From the NCBI GenBank assembly GCA_027943335.1, contig BSBK01001302.1:372001-436000 (forward strand): 64,000 nucleotides of DNA, written 5' to 3'. The notes below the pieces were generated by a model. The model was not told where the DNA came from. It saw only the letters and a list, made by a program, of their open reading frames with translations, and did not search any database. Shown here piece by piece: positions 1 to 12,199 of the stretch. Position numbers and translations under genes: made by a program. The stretch comes from Chamaecyparis obtusa. Its lineage: Eukaryota > Streptophyta > Pinopsida > Cupressales > Cupressaceae. Numbering within the stretch: the first letter of the stretch is position 1; each line of letters starts with the position of its first letter.

Positions 1-5
1 AACAT

Positions 6-17
6 TGGTATCAGAGC
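6..17 (+). other. Primer-binding site of the left copia element
   Basis: TGGTATCAGAGC matches the complement of the initiator-Met tRNA 3' end, the usual primer site of plant copia elements. The bases just before it (AACA at 1-4) look like the last bases of a 5' LTR, so this element's 5' LTR lies outside the window. Confidence 0.85.
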
Positions 18-60
18 CAAGTGCCTCAAAGAGAAAATTTTATAGCTTGAGGTTGATTAG

Positions 61-985
61 ATGGTGTTCTTTAGAAAAGATAGTCCTAATTTTGATGAAG
101 AGAATTATCTTGATTAGAAGAACAAGATGGTGACACATTTGCAGTGTATAGCTATTGAAGTTTTTGATGTGACTATAAAAAATGTTAGTATTCCCACTCT
201 TGAAGACCTTGAAAAAGAAGATGCTATTAGCAAGCAAAAGGATTTGTTTCATTAGAATGCAATAGCAAAAGAAGCTCTTATCAGCGCACTATCAGATAGT
301 GAGTTTTTAGAGATAAAGAAAGTTGACACAACTTACAAGATATGGAAGTACCTAGAAGACATGTTTGAAGGAGATATACAAGCCAAGAATGCATGTAGAA
401 GGACATGGAAGAAAATATACAATAAATTGGAGATGTTCCCTAATGAAGACATTAGAGCCTACAATCAGAGGATCAATGAAGTAGTTGCTGGAATAAGAAA
501 CAATGGTGGAGATATTTTGAAGGAAGACATTATGGATAAGTTGACAGCTACTCTTACAGTAGATATGCATTGAAGATCCACATTCTTGAGGAGACCATGC
601 AGCTTATAGCTAACTTCAAGAGAGAGACTTTGATTATCAAGATTGCAGCTTTTGAGATTTCAAATCTGAAGACAGAGCCTAAAAGTGAGACAGTGTTCAA
701 AGCATCAGTCTATGGTAAAAAATCTTTAACTACCTCTAGTAATTTTGATGATGAATATGAGAACAAAGAGATAGATAATATCATTGCTATGATTGCTAAG
801 AAAGAAAGAAAGGGAAAAGGAAATTATGAAGGTTAGTTACCTTTCAAATGTTTCTCATGTAATAAGGTTGGTCATTTTGCATCTAAGTGTCCTACAAGAG
901 TTAAGAAGTTCATTACTAACTACAAGCCTAAGTATAGAAAAGAATGTTACTATGTTGAAGGAGTTTTAGATGATGATTCAGTTGA
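61..985 (+). pseudogene. gag: Ty1/copia gag, broken
   Basis: Capsid/nucleocapsid part of a Ty1/copia polyprotein. It follows the primer site at 6-17, and the likely start is the ATG at 61. The first part (61-570) has in-frame stops near 116 and 253, then the reading moves to another frame at about 570-836. A CCHC zinc knuckle is readable at about 850-895 (CFSCNKVGHFASKC), all four ligands intact, which is the RNA-binding motif of nucleocapsid. An acidic stretch follows toward the protease. Stops and a frame change make this non-functional. Confidence 0.8.
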
Positions 986-2691
986 AGAGGAAATTGGATT
1001 TGTGGCTATTGAAGAAATGGAGAAAATGTTTGATGAAATGGATCTTGAAGAAGAGAAGAAAGAGCAAGAGCTAGCATTAATTCCACAAGCAGATATAAGA
1101 ATAAATTGGATCATTGATAAGAGTTGTTCACATCACATGAGAGGTGATAAAGATAGATTTGTTCATCTAGACAAATACAAAGGTGGTATGGTTAGATTTG
1201 GAGATAACACTCCTAAGCCTATAATTGGTAGGGGAGCTATTACTTTGGATAGAAAGAATAATACAGATGATATTCTCTATGTTGATGGTTTGTAGCATAA
1301 CCTTCTTAGTGTTGGGCAGTTGCTTGACAAAGGTTATCAGTTGGAGTTCAAAGAAAACAATTGCATCATTAACAATAAGGATGGTGTTATGATTGCATCT
1401 AGTTCAAAGACTAAAGGTAATGTTTTTTAGCTTAATTCTGAAGCAAGTTATTTTGTTGCTAAAGTAGATGACAGTTGGTTATGGCATAAAAGACTTTGTC
1501 ATCTCAATTTTGACAACATAGTGAAGATAAGGAATGTTAAGGCAATAAGAGATCTACCTAGCATAGAAAAGCTAGTTGATACTATATGCAGGGAATGTGT
1601 TATGGGAAAGCATGTGAGAAATCCATCCAGGAGCAAGCAGAATTTAGCAGAGAATAAGTTGGATTTGATTCATACAGACCTATGTGGACCTACTCAAACA
1701 AGATCATACTATGGATAAAGGTACTTCATTTTTTTTGTAGATGATTATTCTAGAATGATCTAGGTTGCATTATTGAAAGATAAGTCATAAGCATTTGAGA
1801 AGTTCACAATATTCAAAGCTAGAATCTAGACTAAAGATTAAGTGTCTTAGATCAGATAGAGGAAGAGAATTCACCTTTGAAAGATTCTATAAGTACTACG
1901 AATAACATGGCATAAAGAGACAGTTGAGTGCACCTAGAACCCCTTAGCAAAATGAGATTGTAGATAGAAGGAATAGGATTATCCTTGATACAACACATAC
2001 CATCATGACTGAAGGAAAAGTGGCACACACCTATTGGAGAGATGTGGTCAATACAATAGTCTACACAATCAATAGAATTTAGTTAATGCCTGGCACAGAC
2101 AAGACACTTTATGAGTTATGGTTTGGTAATGTTCCCATAGTGAAATACTTTAGAATCTTTGGAAGCAAGTGCTACATCAAGAGGGATGAAGCAATTGGCA
2201 AGTTTGATGCAAGAAGTGATGAAGGTATTTTCCTTGGTTACTCTACTAAAGAAAAAGATTATAGATGTTTTAATTTGATATTGAATAAGATCATTGAAAG
2301 TGTTCATGTTAAGATTGATGAAAAATTTATGGTTCAAGAAAGATATCATGATTATGCTCCTATGATTGAAGAAGAACCTAGTCCTACCATTAGTGAGACA
2401 ATTGTTGAAGAGATCTTTGACAGTATAGATGTTTTATTCAATGACCCTGAATCAAGTGAAGAAGAATCTCATAAGGTAGATGAGACAACATCACCTAAAG
2501 TTCTTCAATTCACATCTAGATATCATTCAAAGGCAGATATCATTGGAAATCAGAGCGGTCCAGTCTGGAGCAGATCTAAAGAAAAGAACTCAAAAGGAGA
2601 TGAAGCAGTATGTTTACTATCTCAGATTGAACCTTTAAGTGTTGAAGATGCATGTAATGATTCTAATTGGCATAATGTAATGAAGGAATAA
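986..2691 (+). pseudogene. pol: Ty1/copia protease and integrase region, broken
   Basis: The protease site is at about 1105-1140: the usual D-S/T-G triad reads D-K-S here, followed by the typical C-S-H-H-M, so Asp is kept but the next two residues are changed. A GAG-pre-integrase zinc region follows at 1480-1620 (WLWHKRLCHL...CRECVMGKH, an H-x-H/C-x2-C type finger). The integrase core begins near 1660 (DLIHTDLCGP holds the first catalytic Asp). From 1719 to 2085 the core has many stops and frame changes. From 2086 to 2691 a clean frame covers the integrase C-terminal part and the acidic linker to RT, including the copia-typical FGSKCY and GIFLGYS motifs. Copia domain order (integrase before RT) supports the assignment. 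Confidence 0.8.
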
Positions 2692-4158
2692 CTAGATCAG
2701 ATCATTAGAATGATACTTGGGGACTGGTCCCAAGACCTAGTGATAAGAATGTGATTGGAACAAAGTGGATATTTAGAAACAAGATGAATGAATATGGTAT
2801 AGTAGTAAGGAATAAATCCATATTAGTGTGTAAGGGATATGCACAAAGAGAAGGCATTGATTATTCAAATACATTTGCACTTGTGAGAATATTAGAAGCA
2901 ATTAAGTTGTTTCTAGCCTATGTGACATTCAAAAAGTTCAAGGTTTATCAGATGGATGTTAAGTCAGCATTCTTGAATGGTGAGTTGAAGGAAGAAGTGT
3001 ACATTGAGAAACTAGAAGGATTTACCCTATCAGATAGGCCTGATATGGTTTGCAGATTGAAGACAACACTCTATAGACTTAAGCAAGCCCCTAGAGCTTG
3101 GTATGAGAGACTTGATGGATACTTGACCAAGATTGGATTCAAGAAAGGAGCAAAAAATTATAATCTATTTATTAGAGAGACATCTAAAAGTTTGTTACTT
3201 GTAGCTATATTTTTTTATGACATTATCTTTGGTGGTAATGACAAGCTTAGTAAATAATTTGCTAAGGAAATGTAGAGTGAATTTGAGATGAGCATGATTG
3301 GTCCTCTCAAATACTTTTTGGGATTGAATGTGCAATAGAAAAAGAAAGGTATTTTTATTAATCAATCTAAGTATGTGAAAGAGATATTGAAAAAGTTCAA
3401 TATGGATTATTAGGATCTAGTGGGTACACCTATGATAACAAGATGCAAGCTTAAAAAGGAAGATGATTCCCAGTAGTTGATATTACATTGTACAAGTCTA
3501 TGATTGGTAAACTTATCTACTTTACTCAATCTAGACCTAATATTTCAAATGGAATTGGCATAGTTGGAAGATTTGCAACAGAGCCTAAAGTCACCTCATG
3601 GAAGTAAAGAGAATATTCAGATATTTGAAGGGCACTATAGATTATGGTCTGTGGTATCCTAATTCAGAAAATTTTGAGCTTCATGTGTATACTGATGCAG
3701 ATTGGGCAGGATGTGTGGATGACAGAAAGAGTACATCAGGAGGAGTAGTATTTCTTGGCAATAGATTGGTCACTTCGAGAAGTAAGAAGCATAATTGTAT
3801 ATCTCAGTCAATAACAAAAGTAGAGTATGTTGCAATAGCATTGAATTGTTCTATAATAATTTGGATCAAACAGATGATTAAGGACTTTGGTATTCACATT
3901 GATTATCCTATTTTTATTCATTGTGATAACACTAGCACTATTAATATGTCAAAGAACCTTGTGATGCACGCAAAGACAAAGCATATTGAGATCAAGTATC
4001 ACTTTTTGAGAGAAAAAGTAGCAGAGAAAAAAGTCATGTTGGACTCTGTGAGTACAAAGGAGCAGCTAACAGATATATTCACAAAGCCTTTTCTAAAGGA
4101 TACTTTTGAGTATCTTAGGGAGAAGTTGAGAGTAATTCCCTTCCCTGATTCTGATTAG
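2692..4158 (+). pseudogene. pol: Ty1/copia reverse transcriptase and RNase H, broken
   Basis: RT_2-type reverse transcriptase: GTKWIFRNK at about 2755, [19 protein letters not shown] at about 2947-3003, then [13 protein letters not shown] near 3080-3110. At the catalytic position the expected YVDD reads F-F-Y-D (about 3208-3222), so one catalytic Asp is lost. Stops around 3255-3480 separate this from the RNase H part at 3598-4158, which has TDADWAGCVDDRKSTSGG, a near-canonical EVEYVAIA and the KHIEIKYHFLRE box. The C-terminus ends in the copia-typical TKEQLTDIFTKPF. Dead element; the family assignment is firm. Confidence 0.9.
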
Positions 4159-4492
4159 AGAATATGGAGAGTGCATCAGTCTTATGTGACTGATGGAGGG
4201 TTGTCTACTCTACTTCTAGAGTAGTACCGGAGCTTAAATGTTTGGCACCCTTTTCCATTGATGTCAAAGGGGGAGTATATAGTCATGAAAATAGTAGTAA
4301 AAGAGAGAGCAGTAGTAAGGGGGAGTAGTATTCTTGGAAGCAGTTCAGTTGAGGAAATAGAGAATGTTAGAAGATATTGCAGTAGATGGAGGATTCATCC
4401 TTGTGGGACTTTTGATGAGGAAATGCAGAATGTTATATTAGAGTTATACTTTTGGATTGGTGGTGTTTTCATTCCATATGTCACCATCAATG

Positions 4493-4630
4493 CCAAAGGG
4501 GGAGATTTTTGGAGATTTTCTAGCAAGCCAATGCTGACTATATGTTTGTCATTGATGACAACATATGGTAAGTCGCATGTGTGGAAGACTTATGCAGTGA
4601 GACTAGAGTATATGTGTATACACTCTAAAA
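4493..4630 (+). repeat. Copia polypurine tract and truncated 3' LTR
   Basis: ATGCCAAAGGGGGAGAT at about 4490-4506 is a polypurine tract of the kind that precedes copia 3' LTRs; a near-identical one occurs at 11188-11205. An earlier purine tract (AAAGGGGGAG, 4265-4274) lies in the 3' non-coding part. About 125 bp of LTR-like sequence follows before the next element begins near 4631, so the LTR appears cut. The exact LTR start is uncertain because its expected TG reads TT. Confidence 0.5.
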
Positions 4631-5590
4631 TGGTCACCTAGACTTTGGGCCCATTTATTTGATTTATCATCTCTGAATCGGTTTTATCAATTTATCAATA
4701 TTTTCAACATTATCAATCTCAATATATTTCTCAATATTATCAATTTCTTGATCAAATCCTAATTCGATCATTATTTGGACTTTTATCCTATGGTTAATCA
4801 TTTATTTTTAGCCTTTATTTAATTAAAAGGAAAATTTCCTCCCCTTTTATTTAAATAAAAAAATCCCCACTTTTTCTTCTTTTTCTATGTTGCACAAATA
4901 AATCAATTAATTATTTAATTATTTTTCAATAATCATTTAATGATTTTCTACTACAAATTAAAACAAAAGCACTTTTTGTCTTTTTGTGGGCATAAAGTTG
5001 TCTTTAATTTTCTCATTGGAGGATATTTGTGCACATGGATCAAGTCTTGATTTTTCTCCATCGTTGATTAAGACTTTTTGCCTCTTAATCTCAATCGTCC
5101 ATTTAATTCAATTCTCTATAAAAGAAGAGCTTTCTTCTTCATTTGCATACTCTTGATTTTATGCTAATGTTATGCTGCAGGTTTTCTAGCTCACTTTGGA
5201 GATCATCTTGAAGCCATTGAAGACTTGCTTTCTTAGTTTCATCTTGCTTGCATACTTCATTTTTAGCTTGCATTATCATGGCATTCTAGATTTGTATTTC
5301 ATGCAATAGATCTAGATCACATAGCTTAATTAGAGGTTTTGTAATCCTTTGTCATTTTCATAGCTAGTTTGCATATTCATTTTCATAGATTCATCTTGCA
5401 CGTGCATCTTAGATTTGTATTGTGAATCTCTCATTTTATGGTTGACTAGCAAGGTCACTAGTTTCATAGCTCTAGTTGAGAGAAAATTTATCATAGTCCC
5501 TTGCAACTCCATGCATAGAGAGCTATGAGCCACTTTGCTCTTGCATGTAATGGTTCATAGAATGTGTGGTCACATTTTTAGCACACATTA
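4631..5590 (+). repeat. 5' LTR of a Tat/Ogre-like Ty3/gypsy element
   Basis: The right boundary is set by the primer site at 5594. The left boundary is placed at TGGTCACC because it follows an A-run and resembles the TGTAGACACC start of the related LTR at 17034. The sequence is AT-rich with a TATA box at about 5115 (CTATAAAAG), which fits an LTR promoter. No second LTR of this exact sequence is seen. The left edge may be off by tens of bases. Confidence 0.45.
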
Positions 5591-5593
5591 TTT

Positions 5594-5611
5594 TGGCGCC
5601 CACCGTGGGGC
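5594..5611 (+). other. Primer-binding site of Tat/Ogre type
   Basis: TGGCGCCCACCGTGGGGC, directly after the LTR. This differs from the Met-tRNA site used by the other LTR elements in the window and is the form I associate with plant Tat/Ogre gypsy elements. Confidence 0.65.
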
Positions 5612-7972
5612 AGATTAGCTTCAATTTGCCCTTCATTGTATTACATTTTTGTCATTTTTTTGGATTAAATTGTCAAAATTGTGTATTCTCTGTTCTCTGT
5701 CTCAGATTATTGCACAAAACTGTAGCAAATTATCGTGCGACATACTGTACAACATCCGCATGATAGATCACCCAAACAGAATATCACCTCCGCATACAGA
5801 CCTATATCGCCTACCTTCATACGAAAGATCGCCTTACAGTCTGACAAAATATCGCCCAGATCCAGAACGTCACCCACATTCATTTTGAAACATTGCGCGA
5901 TACTGGTGAGTCCTCTGATTTATCGCTTGATACAGCAGAGAGTTACATTTTCAATCATAACTTTTGAATTTGCCTAGATCTAGTTGTTGTTTTAAGTCTC
6001 AAGGTTTTTGATAGCTTAGATTTGTGCTTTCCAAGTTCTCATTGCTTCCTAGAGTGTGTTTTGTTTAGATTCATGCTTCATTTAGACCTAGTTGCATCTT
6101 GATTTTGCTAACCCTTTTTGAGGCTAACAAGTTGGGTTGTAGGGCATTGCTTGAAATTGCTAAAATTGCTTGCTAAAGGGCTACTAATGGTGTGTTACAG
6201 GGCTGCCCATAAGCAAATCAAAAAGAAATTTTTTTTTCAAGTGCTTGTTTATTTCCTTTCATTGTGGCATCTACTAGTTGTATTAGGAATCTTAATACCT
6301 TGTGGAAGGATCTTGAATTGGTAGGAGATTATGCTCTTCACCTTTTAGGTGAATCAGAAATCCAAACCCATCTTGGGATTTTGGAAGCAAGGGGGTTAAT
6401 TAATCTTGCTTGGTATGTTTGGGAGACATTCTTGAGATAGGGGAGTATGCTCTTCACCTCTTGGTGAATCAAAAACCTTGAACCTCAAGAATTATCCACT
6501 TTTGTTTAGTTAGAATCCTTTAGAGGGCTTTCCCTTAAGCAATTGAGGGGAACGACCCAAGTGGGGACAAGCCTTTAGCCAACTATTCCAACTCACTATA
6601 ATCTCAAGGCTACCTTGAGCACTAAAAACCTTGGTAAACGTAGTACTTGTCTTGTCTTGGTGTTAATAGCTCATGGGATTGCGACCATGGGGAAAGCATT
6701 GAGTAAGAATGCTTAAGGTACTCTTGAGGCCGCAAGGTCCTAGTCCTTTATGAGGAGCAAGAGGGGTGCTATGAACGGAAGTCCTTACTAATAACCATAG
6801 ATAGAAGCCACCTTTATTTAGCCGCTTTTCTTCTTGGTGCAAGGATTGATCCAAGTGGACTTACCTGGATCACCTCAAGATACTCATCATATGTGTCCCT
6901 TCAGCTGTGTTGAGCATCCGTGACAAAGCCAATATCTCATGTGGGTAACCACTTGGTGTGAGGAAAGGGGGCATCAAGTTGTGGGCCAAGTTGAAGAGTA
7001 ATGAGCCGTGTCCTATAAGGTAAGAAGTTGAAGTGTTTTCAAAAATGTGAAACTAGTGTAAACGTTCTCTACATACAAACATTCGGTAGTCTTCATAGGG
7101 TGCATTTTTCATTTCTATATCACAAGTGTTTGTCTTGGCAAGGTTTCTTTTGCCCTTGTTTCAAGTGTTTTAAGACATGTTTGATCCCCTACTGTTTGCA
7201 AACCTGTCATAATTGTGCTTGTTGGTAAAATTCATCACCCTCAGCTTTTAAAAAGTGAAAATCAGACATTAAAATTTTGCAAATTCATGAACTTTGAGTC
7301 AAAATTACAACAGTATCGCCTGCTGTGGATAGAAATATCGTGTGACACCTCGCATCGCTCGTTTATGACATAGTAATTGTTCACTCTGTCACCTGTCAAT
7401 GTCATGTTCTGTCACACTCTTTTATCAGGATTATCGCCCAGTTCTAGAGTATCGCCCTGCTTGCCTGGTGTTTATCGCATGATTCCTTGTTGCAGAATTT
7501 GTCAGTATAGTCATTAGTTTGCCTTTTGTCTGACTTGATTAGAGTATAGGTTATCTGACTTGGAAGTTAGAAGCCTATTTTGGTTGCCTGGTTACTGATT
7601 TTAGCCCTCTAGGGTTCAATTCTATTGATTTGTGAGGTATCCTTGCAAATAGTTGACAAGTTTGGAAGTTGTTCCTAGTGAAATGCTAATCTTCAGATTT
7701 GTTGGCTACATATTTGGGAAGATAGTGAATCTATTATTGTCCAAAATCCTTCAATTTCAATCTCATTTTCAATTTGGCTAAGTCCAACCTCTTGATTCAT
7801 AAGTGCTAGGGTATTCACCCTTTGTTGGAAGCACCTCTTTGACAGTTTTGGTAACGCCTCCTTTTATTTTCTATTTTCATTTTCTCTCTTTGGACAATAG
7901 AGAGTCATTGTCAACCTAGATTGAGATTAACATTTTGAGAGATTTCCTTTTCACTTAGAATCTCTTTCTTTC
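5612..7972 (+). other. Long leader of the Tat-like element, no gene
   Basis: 2.4 kb between primer site and gag with no long ORF. It has recurring TATCGCC words (about 5808, 7315, 7433, 7453) and an imperfect duplication around TATGCTCTTCACCTCTTGGTGAATC (about 6330 and 6448). Long leaders are usual in this lineage. ORFs of 60-80 codons here look like chance. Confidence 0.5.
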
Positions 7973-8458
7973 ATGCTAGTTACTACAAGATACCAAGTAG
8001 ATCAGGGGAAAAGACCCCCAGTAGTCTTTAGTCAGTTGCCTCCAATTAGAACACGCCGACAATGCAAGGTGGAGAATCCTCTCTTTGATCAATCCCCTAG
8101 AGGCCAACTAGAGGTTGAGTCAAACCCTTGTGAGAAAGGCACCCCTAAAGCACACTACTCGTTAGGCACCACCATGATTTTTTCAAACATCAAGTATTCA
8201 AGAGAAGATATCAACAAGAACCTACAAGAAATGTTCTCAAGTTTCAAGAATTTTGATCAAGATGATGACCCTAGATATAGTCCACGCGGGTCACCCCATG
8301 ATAAGTCAAGATATTGGGACAACCAACAAAGGATGGAAAGATCTCACAGACATAGTCCTTCAGAACATGGTTCACCTTGGCATATTGATCACACCAATAA
8401 CTTGGACCATCATATCAATGCAACATGCCTAACAAGATATAATATGATTAACCGATGA
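7973..8458 (+). pseudogene. gag: N-terminal piece of a Tat-like gag
   Basis: 161 codons open from the ATG at 7973, placed where gag should begin, after the long leader. The protein is basic, polar and low in hydrophobics, with an early RTRRQCKVENPLFD and a region rich in S, P, R and H (SPRGSPHD, HRHSPSEHG). There is no zinc knuckle or capsid core, so only the start of gag is present. It stops at 8456-8458 and is directly followed by an unrelated ORF at 8477, so the rest of gag and all of pol are missing here. A Tat integrase end at 15205-15460 could belong to the same original element. The call rests mainly on position. Confidence 0.45.
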
Positions 8459-8476
8459 TTTGTAATATGCAATAGA

Positions 8477-10981
8477 ATGATTCATGTTAAAGGAAAGAAG
8501 ATGATTAGGAACCTTGAGGTAGTTCTGAAGACTACAACATTATCAGATACATCTTCTGATGAATCACTGGTTGCTACCGCAACCAAAGGACTCTTAGAAC
8601 TAGTTGATAAGCCTTATGCCAATGAGGCAATAGAGTCAGACAAAGAAAAAGATAAAGGCACTACATCGGTTGCTCCTACCGATGATACTTAGAAGGAGAA
8701 GGTTACTAAGAAGGGTATGAAGACCAGATCTTCTACAATAGTTGCAGCACCCCCAACAACAACATCAACACAAACAAAATTGAGAGCAGCTACCCCCACA
8801 AGGAAATATGTGAAGAGAAAATCTAAGCCGATAGCAGAACCACCAAAGAAGAGAGTGAAACAATTTACGACTACTAAGAAAGATAAAGATGAATCTGATG
8901 ATGATCAGAATAAGTTTTCAATTGTATCACACAAGGATATATCGGTTGATGAATTAGTAGAAGAAATAATGCTTAATGGGAACCTCAATGATCCTACATT
9001 ATGAAAGTTTGAAAGAATGAGCATTGAAGACTAGACAAAGATTGAGGAAGCCCTAGTTCAATCGATGATCAAGTTCAAACGTATACTGATTGAAATTTCA
9101 CATCATCTACCGAAGGCACTAGATGACAAGATTGCCACAAGATGGACAACAACCATGGATATAGAGAAAAGGAAACATGAAAGAGCATTGGTGAGAACAA
9201 CACCACACTTGAGCTATGCACAGGTAACATAATATTTTTTGAAATATCAACAATGATTTTTGGTTAAGAATAACACATTACAAATAATGGATGAGAATGT
9301 TGGTGACATTGACACCAAATACAATTCTTTATGGGATTCAATTATGAATGAAGAACTAAAAGTAGAGCACGCTGCTTACAAATAATTGTCAATGAGGATG
9401 ATAAGGTCAAAAGGTAAGAGTATATTATCAGATGATATAGATACTAAGGAAAAGGACATTGGTACACAAGTTACCGAGGATATAATGGACCTTATTGAGG
9501 ATAATCCAAAGATTGATCTAACACAAGAAGCACCAAAACCAATTGAAATTCAACTATAGGAAGCTAAAGACACAGATGTTCTCATTGAGGATATCACTCA
9601 TGGTTACCCAGACGACAAGGAAAATGAAGATATGTAGATCATATCACTAAAAGACATCAAAACAACATCACTGCCAGGTAATCTTCTGATACTTGAAGAA
9701 GCACTTGCAATTATTTCACAGATTGATCCCGAGGCACAAATAATAGATGAAAATAAGGATGTTGAGAAGACACAAGATACACAAGAAGAAATGCAAACTA
9801 CAGAGACAGATCAGCCTATGAAAGAGGCGCAGTCCATCGATGAACCACTGGTTACAGTTGAACCGACAAAAGTTGATGATAAGGAAGCAACCGAGAAGGA
9901 AAAGTAAAAATAAGAAGTAACTAAGGTGAACCGAGAAGACATAGCTAAAGAAGCTCAACCGATGAGCACTGATGAACCAAAGAAGGATGAGAGCATGTCG
10001 TTCAGTACTAAGACTCCACAAGATGTAAGCACAGCTATTGTATTAAGGAGCACACCTCAAGAGGAGAAGAAGAAGAAAAAGAAAGGTAAGGGCACTGTGA
10101 CATTGGAAGAGGTAATAGTGATTCCAGATGTTGATCCCAAGACTCCCACACCTTTTGAACTTAAAAAGTATGGAACATTATGTCATAGGAAGGCAGTATA
10201 GGAAAAGCTAAAACAAGCACAGAGGCATACTGAGATCCTTACAGATGCAAGAGACATCTTACACCAAGTAATTCCTGATGTTGACATTGATGAAGATAAA
10301 CCCATCTTGGATCAATTAGCACTTTTGTCACAACAAATCTAGTAGCCTGACATAGACATAGAGAAGAGGATGGAAGAAAGAGCAAAGAGCAAGGTGCAAG
10401 ACAAGCTAGCTGAAAAGCTATGTGATGAAGTTTCTCTACGCAAGGTTGAGTTACAACAGGTAATCTCTATCTGCCAAAGTATTACAGACTATGTTTTTCA
10501 AACCTTGTTAGCATTGTGTACAACAAGAAAGTTTACATTAGAGATCAGTGAACATATTGAATAACTGGAAGCTGAAAAGAAGCAATGTACATAGAATGCA
10601 TCAACCGAGCCTAAAGCACAAAGCAAGCATATCTTAAGGATATATGAAATCAGGTAGTTGATACAGGAATAGGAACTGAAGAAATTGCACCTAATAGATT
10701 AGGTATCTGAGTTGCAAAAAGAACTCCAACTACACCTGAAAGTTTTTGAGCAACACATTGAGCAAGCATAGACACTTGTATCTACACCTGAACTGTCAGT
10801 GTTAGATAATGTAATGGACTTAAGAGCGCAATTGAGATATGAGAACTTAGCATTGACCAATCTGAAGGAGGAATGGGACAACCTCCTGGACTCTTTGAAG
10901 AAAACCCATCAAACTATTTTTGACAAGTTGTATGTATACTATCTAAATTTTGGCATTTATATAAAAAAAGGGGGAAGATAA
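8477..10981 (+). pseudogene. Unrecognised retroelement accessory ORF, copy 1
   Basis: I do not recognise this protein. The open pieces at 8477-8692, 8717-9004, 9926-10201, 10370-10564 and 10799-10981 are all in one frame, giving an 835-codon frame broken by stops but apparently no frameshift. In order: a Lys-rich start, an acidic Ser/Asp/Glu stretch, a Thr/Pro/Lys basic stretch with KRKSKPIAEPPKKR, a middle domain (about 8930-9360), a long acidic spacer, and a Leu/Gln/Glu-rich coiled-coil C-terminus (about 10200-10960). The same order and clear residue similarity occur at 53640-59865. It ends 210 bp before a polypurine tract and LTR, so it is a 3'-placed ORF of an LTR element or the only ORF of a non-autonomous one. 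The left end is truncated near 8477 against Tat gag. An env-like role is only a guess; no signal peptide or membrane segment is visible. Confidence 0.6.
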
Positions 10982-11190
10982 AATGTATAGAATAAAAAGG
11001 GGAAGACAAGGAATACAATATATGTTTATGCCAAATAGATACGTATTATTTTGTATACTTATTGATTATATTGTAAGGGGGAGTACTTATAGTACTTAGA
11101 CATTTTTGTATATGTATATACCAGAGATATAAGGATGGAGACATAAGAAGAAACTTTTGTTGTATATACATTTTATGTTTTGATACTAAT

Positions 11191-11910
11191 GCCAAAGGGG
11201 GAGATTGTTATCTCTATTGAGCATGAATTGTCACTTAGTATCAAAATCATAAGTCAGTGAACTAACTAGACTAGTCAGTAAACAAGGAAACACAGTCGGT
11301 GAATATAGAGAAGATAGGGACAGTCGGTAAAGCTTGTCAGAGTTGGTCGGTTGACTACATACACCAAAGTACCATACAGTCTATCAAGCAAGTACATACA
11401 CTAGTACCGACGGACACCAATGTTAGTCTACATCAAAGCTTTCTAGTATACACCAATCAAGCTAGATAAGCAACTACCAAGGAAAGAAAAAATGACATAT
11501 GAGTCAGTGATTACACACTTTTCAAGATAGATAGTTATAACAGAATCACACACGTGTAAACATCATATTGCATTGTATAAATAGATCTAATGAAGATTGA
11601 ATTATGTGATGACACATATACCAGATAAAGTAAAGCAGTATAATCTATGATTATGGTTAAGCGACATAATCTAATGGTTGATAATCAAATGACTTAACTA
11701 TCTAAGTCCAGTATAAATACAGATTGATTATATCATTTGAAGGTTGATGATGAGACAAGAACTTGAAGCTTATTGCCTACTTCAAGTCAAAGGTTGACAA
11801 AACCGAGTTGAGTAGAAAATCGAGTAGAACAGATAATACCAAGAAAAGTTGATATCATAACAGTATTCAAAATTGATAGGCAATACTGAGCAGAATAGAG
11901 AGTAATATCT
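11191..11910 (+). repeat. Polypurine tract and LTR after accessory ORF copy 1
   Basis: GCCAAAGGGGGAGAT (11191-11205) is followed at 11206 by TGTTATCTCT, a TG start as expected for a 3' LTR. A weaker purine tract (AAAAAAAGGGGGAAG) lies at 10964-10978. TATA-like motifs GTATAAATA occur at about 11574 and 11711. The right end is not certain: sequence near 11893-11910 (AGAGAGTAATATCTACA) could be the inverted partner of the TGTTATCTCT start. Confidence 0.5.
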
Positions 11911-12199
11911 ACATAATAAGGTCCTAAAATTGCATAAAAAGTCAACTAAAATTGCATAAAAAGTCATCTAGTTTGAGACTATAAACTCCTAAAACAAACT
12001 ACCACCCGAGATTTCTAGACCTAAGAAAATTGGCAAAAAATAATCTTGGGGCTCACATACCATGCCCTCAGTGATTCACAACCTTTATTGATCATATCCA
12101 CCCTTTCTCTACAAGTACATTTTGACATTACCCAAAAAAATTTGTACCGCTAGGACATCACCGCTATACACTATTCATTGGCATTTATAATTGCAGTAT

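Noticed and set aside
4258..4641. 127-codon ORF after copia RNase H
   Set aside because: It spans the polypurine tracts and enters the LTR; reading through these non-coding signals makes a real protein unlikely.
6663..7228. Small ORFs in the Tat-like leader
   Set aside because: Length near chance, no shared motif with known leader ORFs, interrupted composition.
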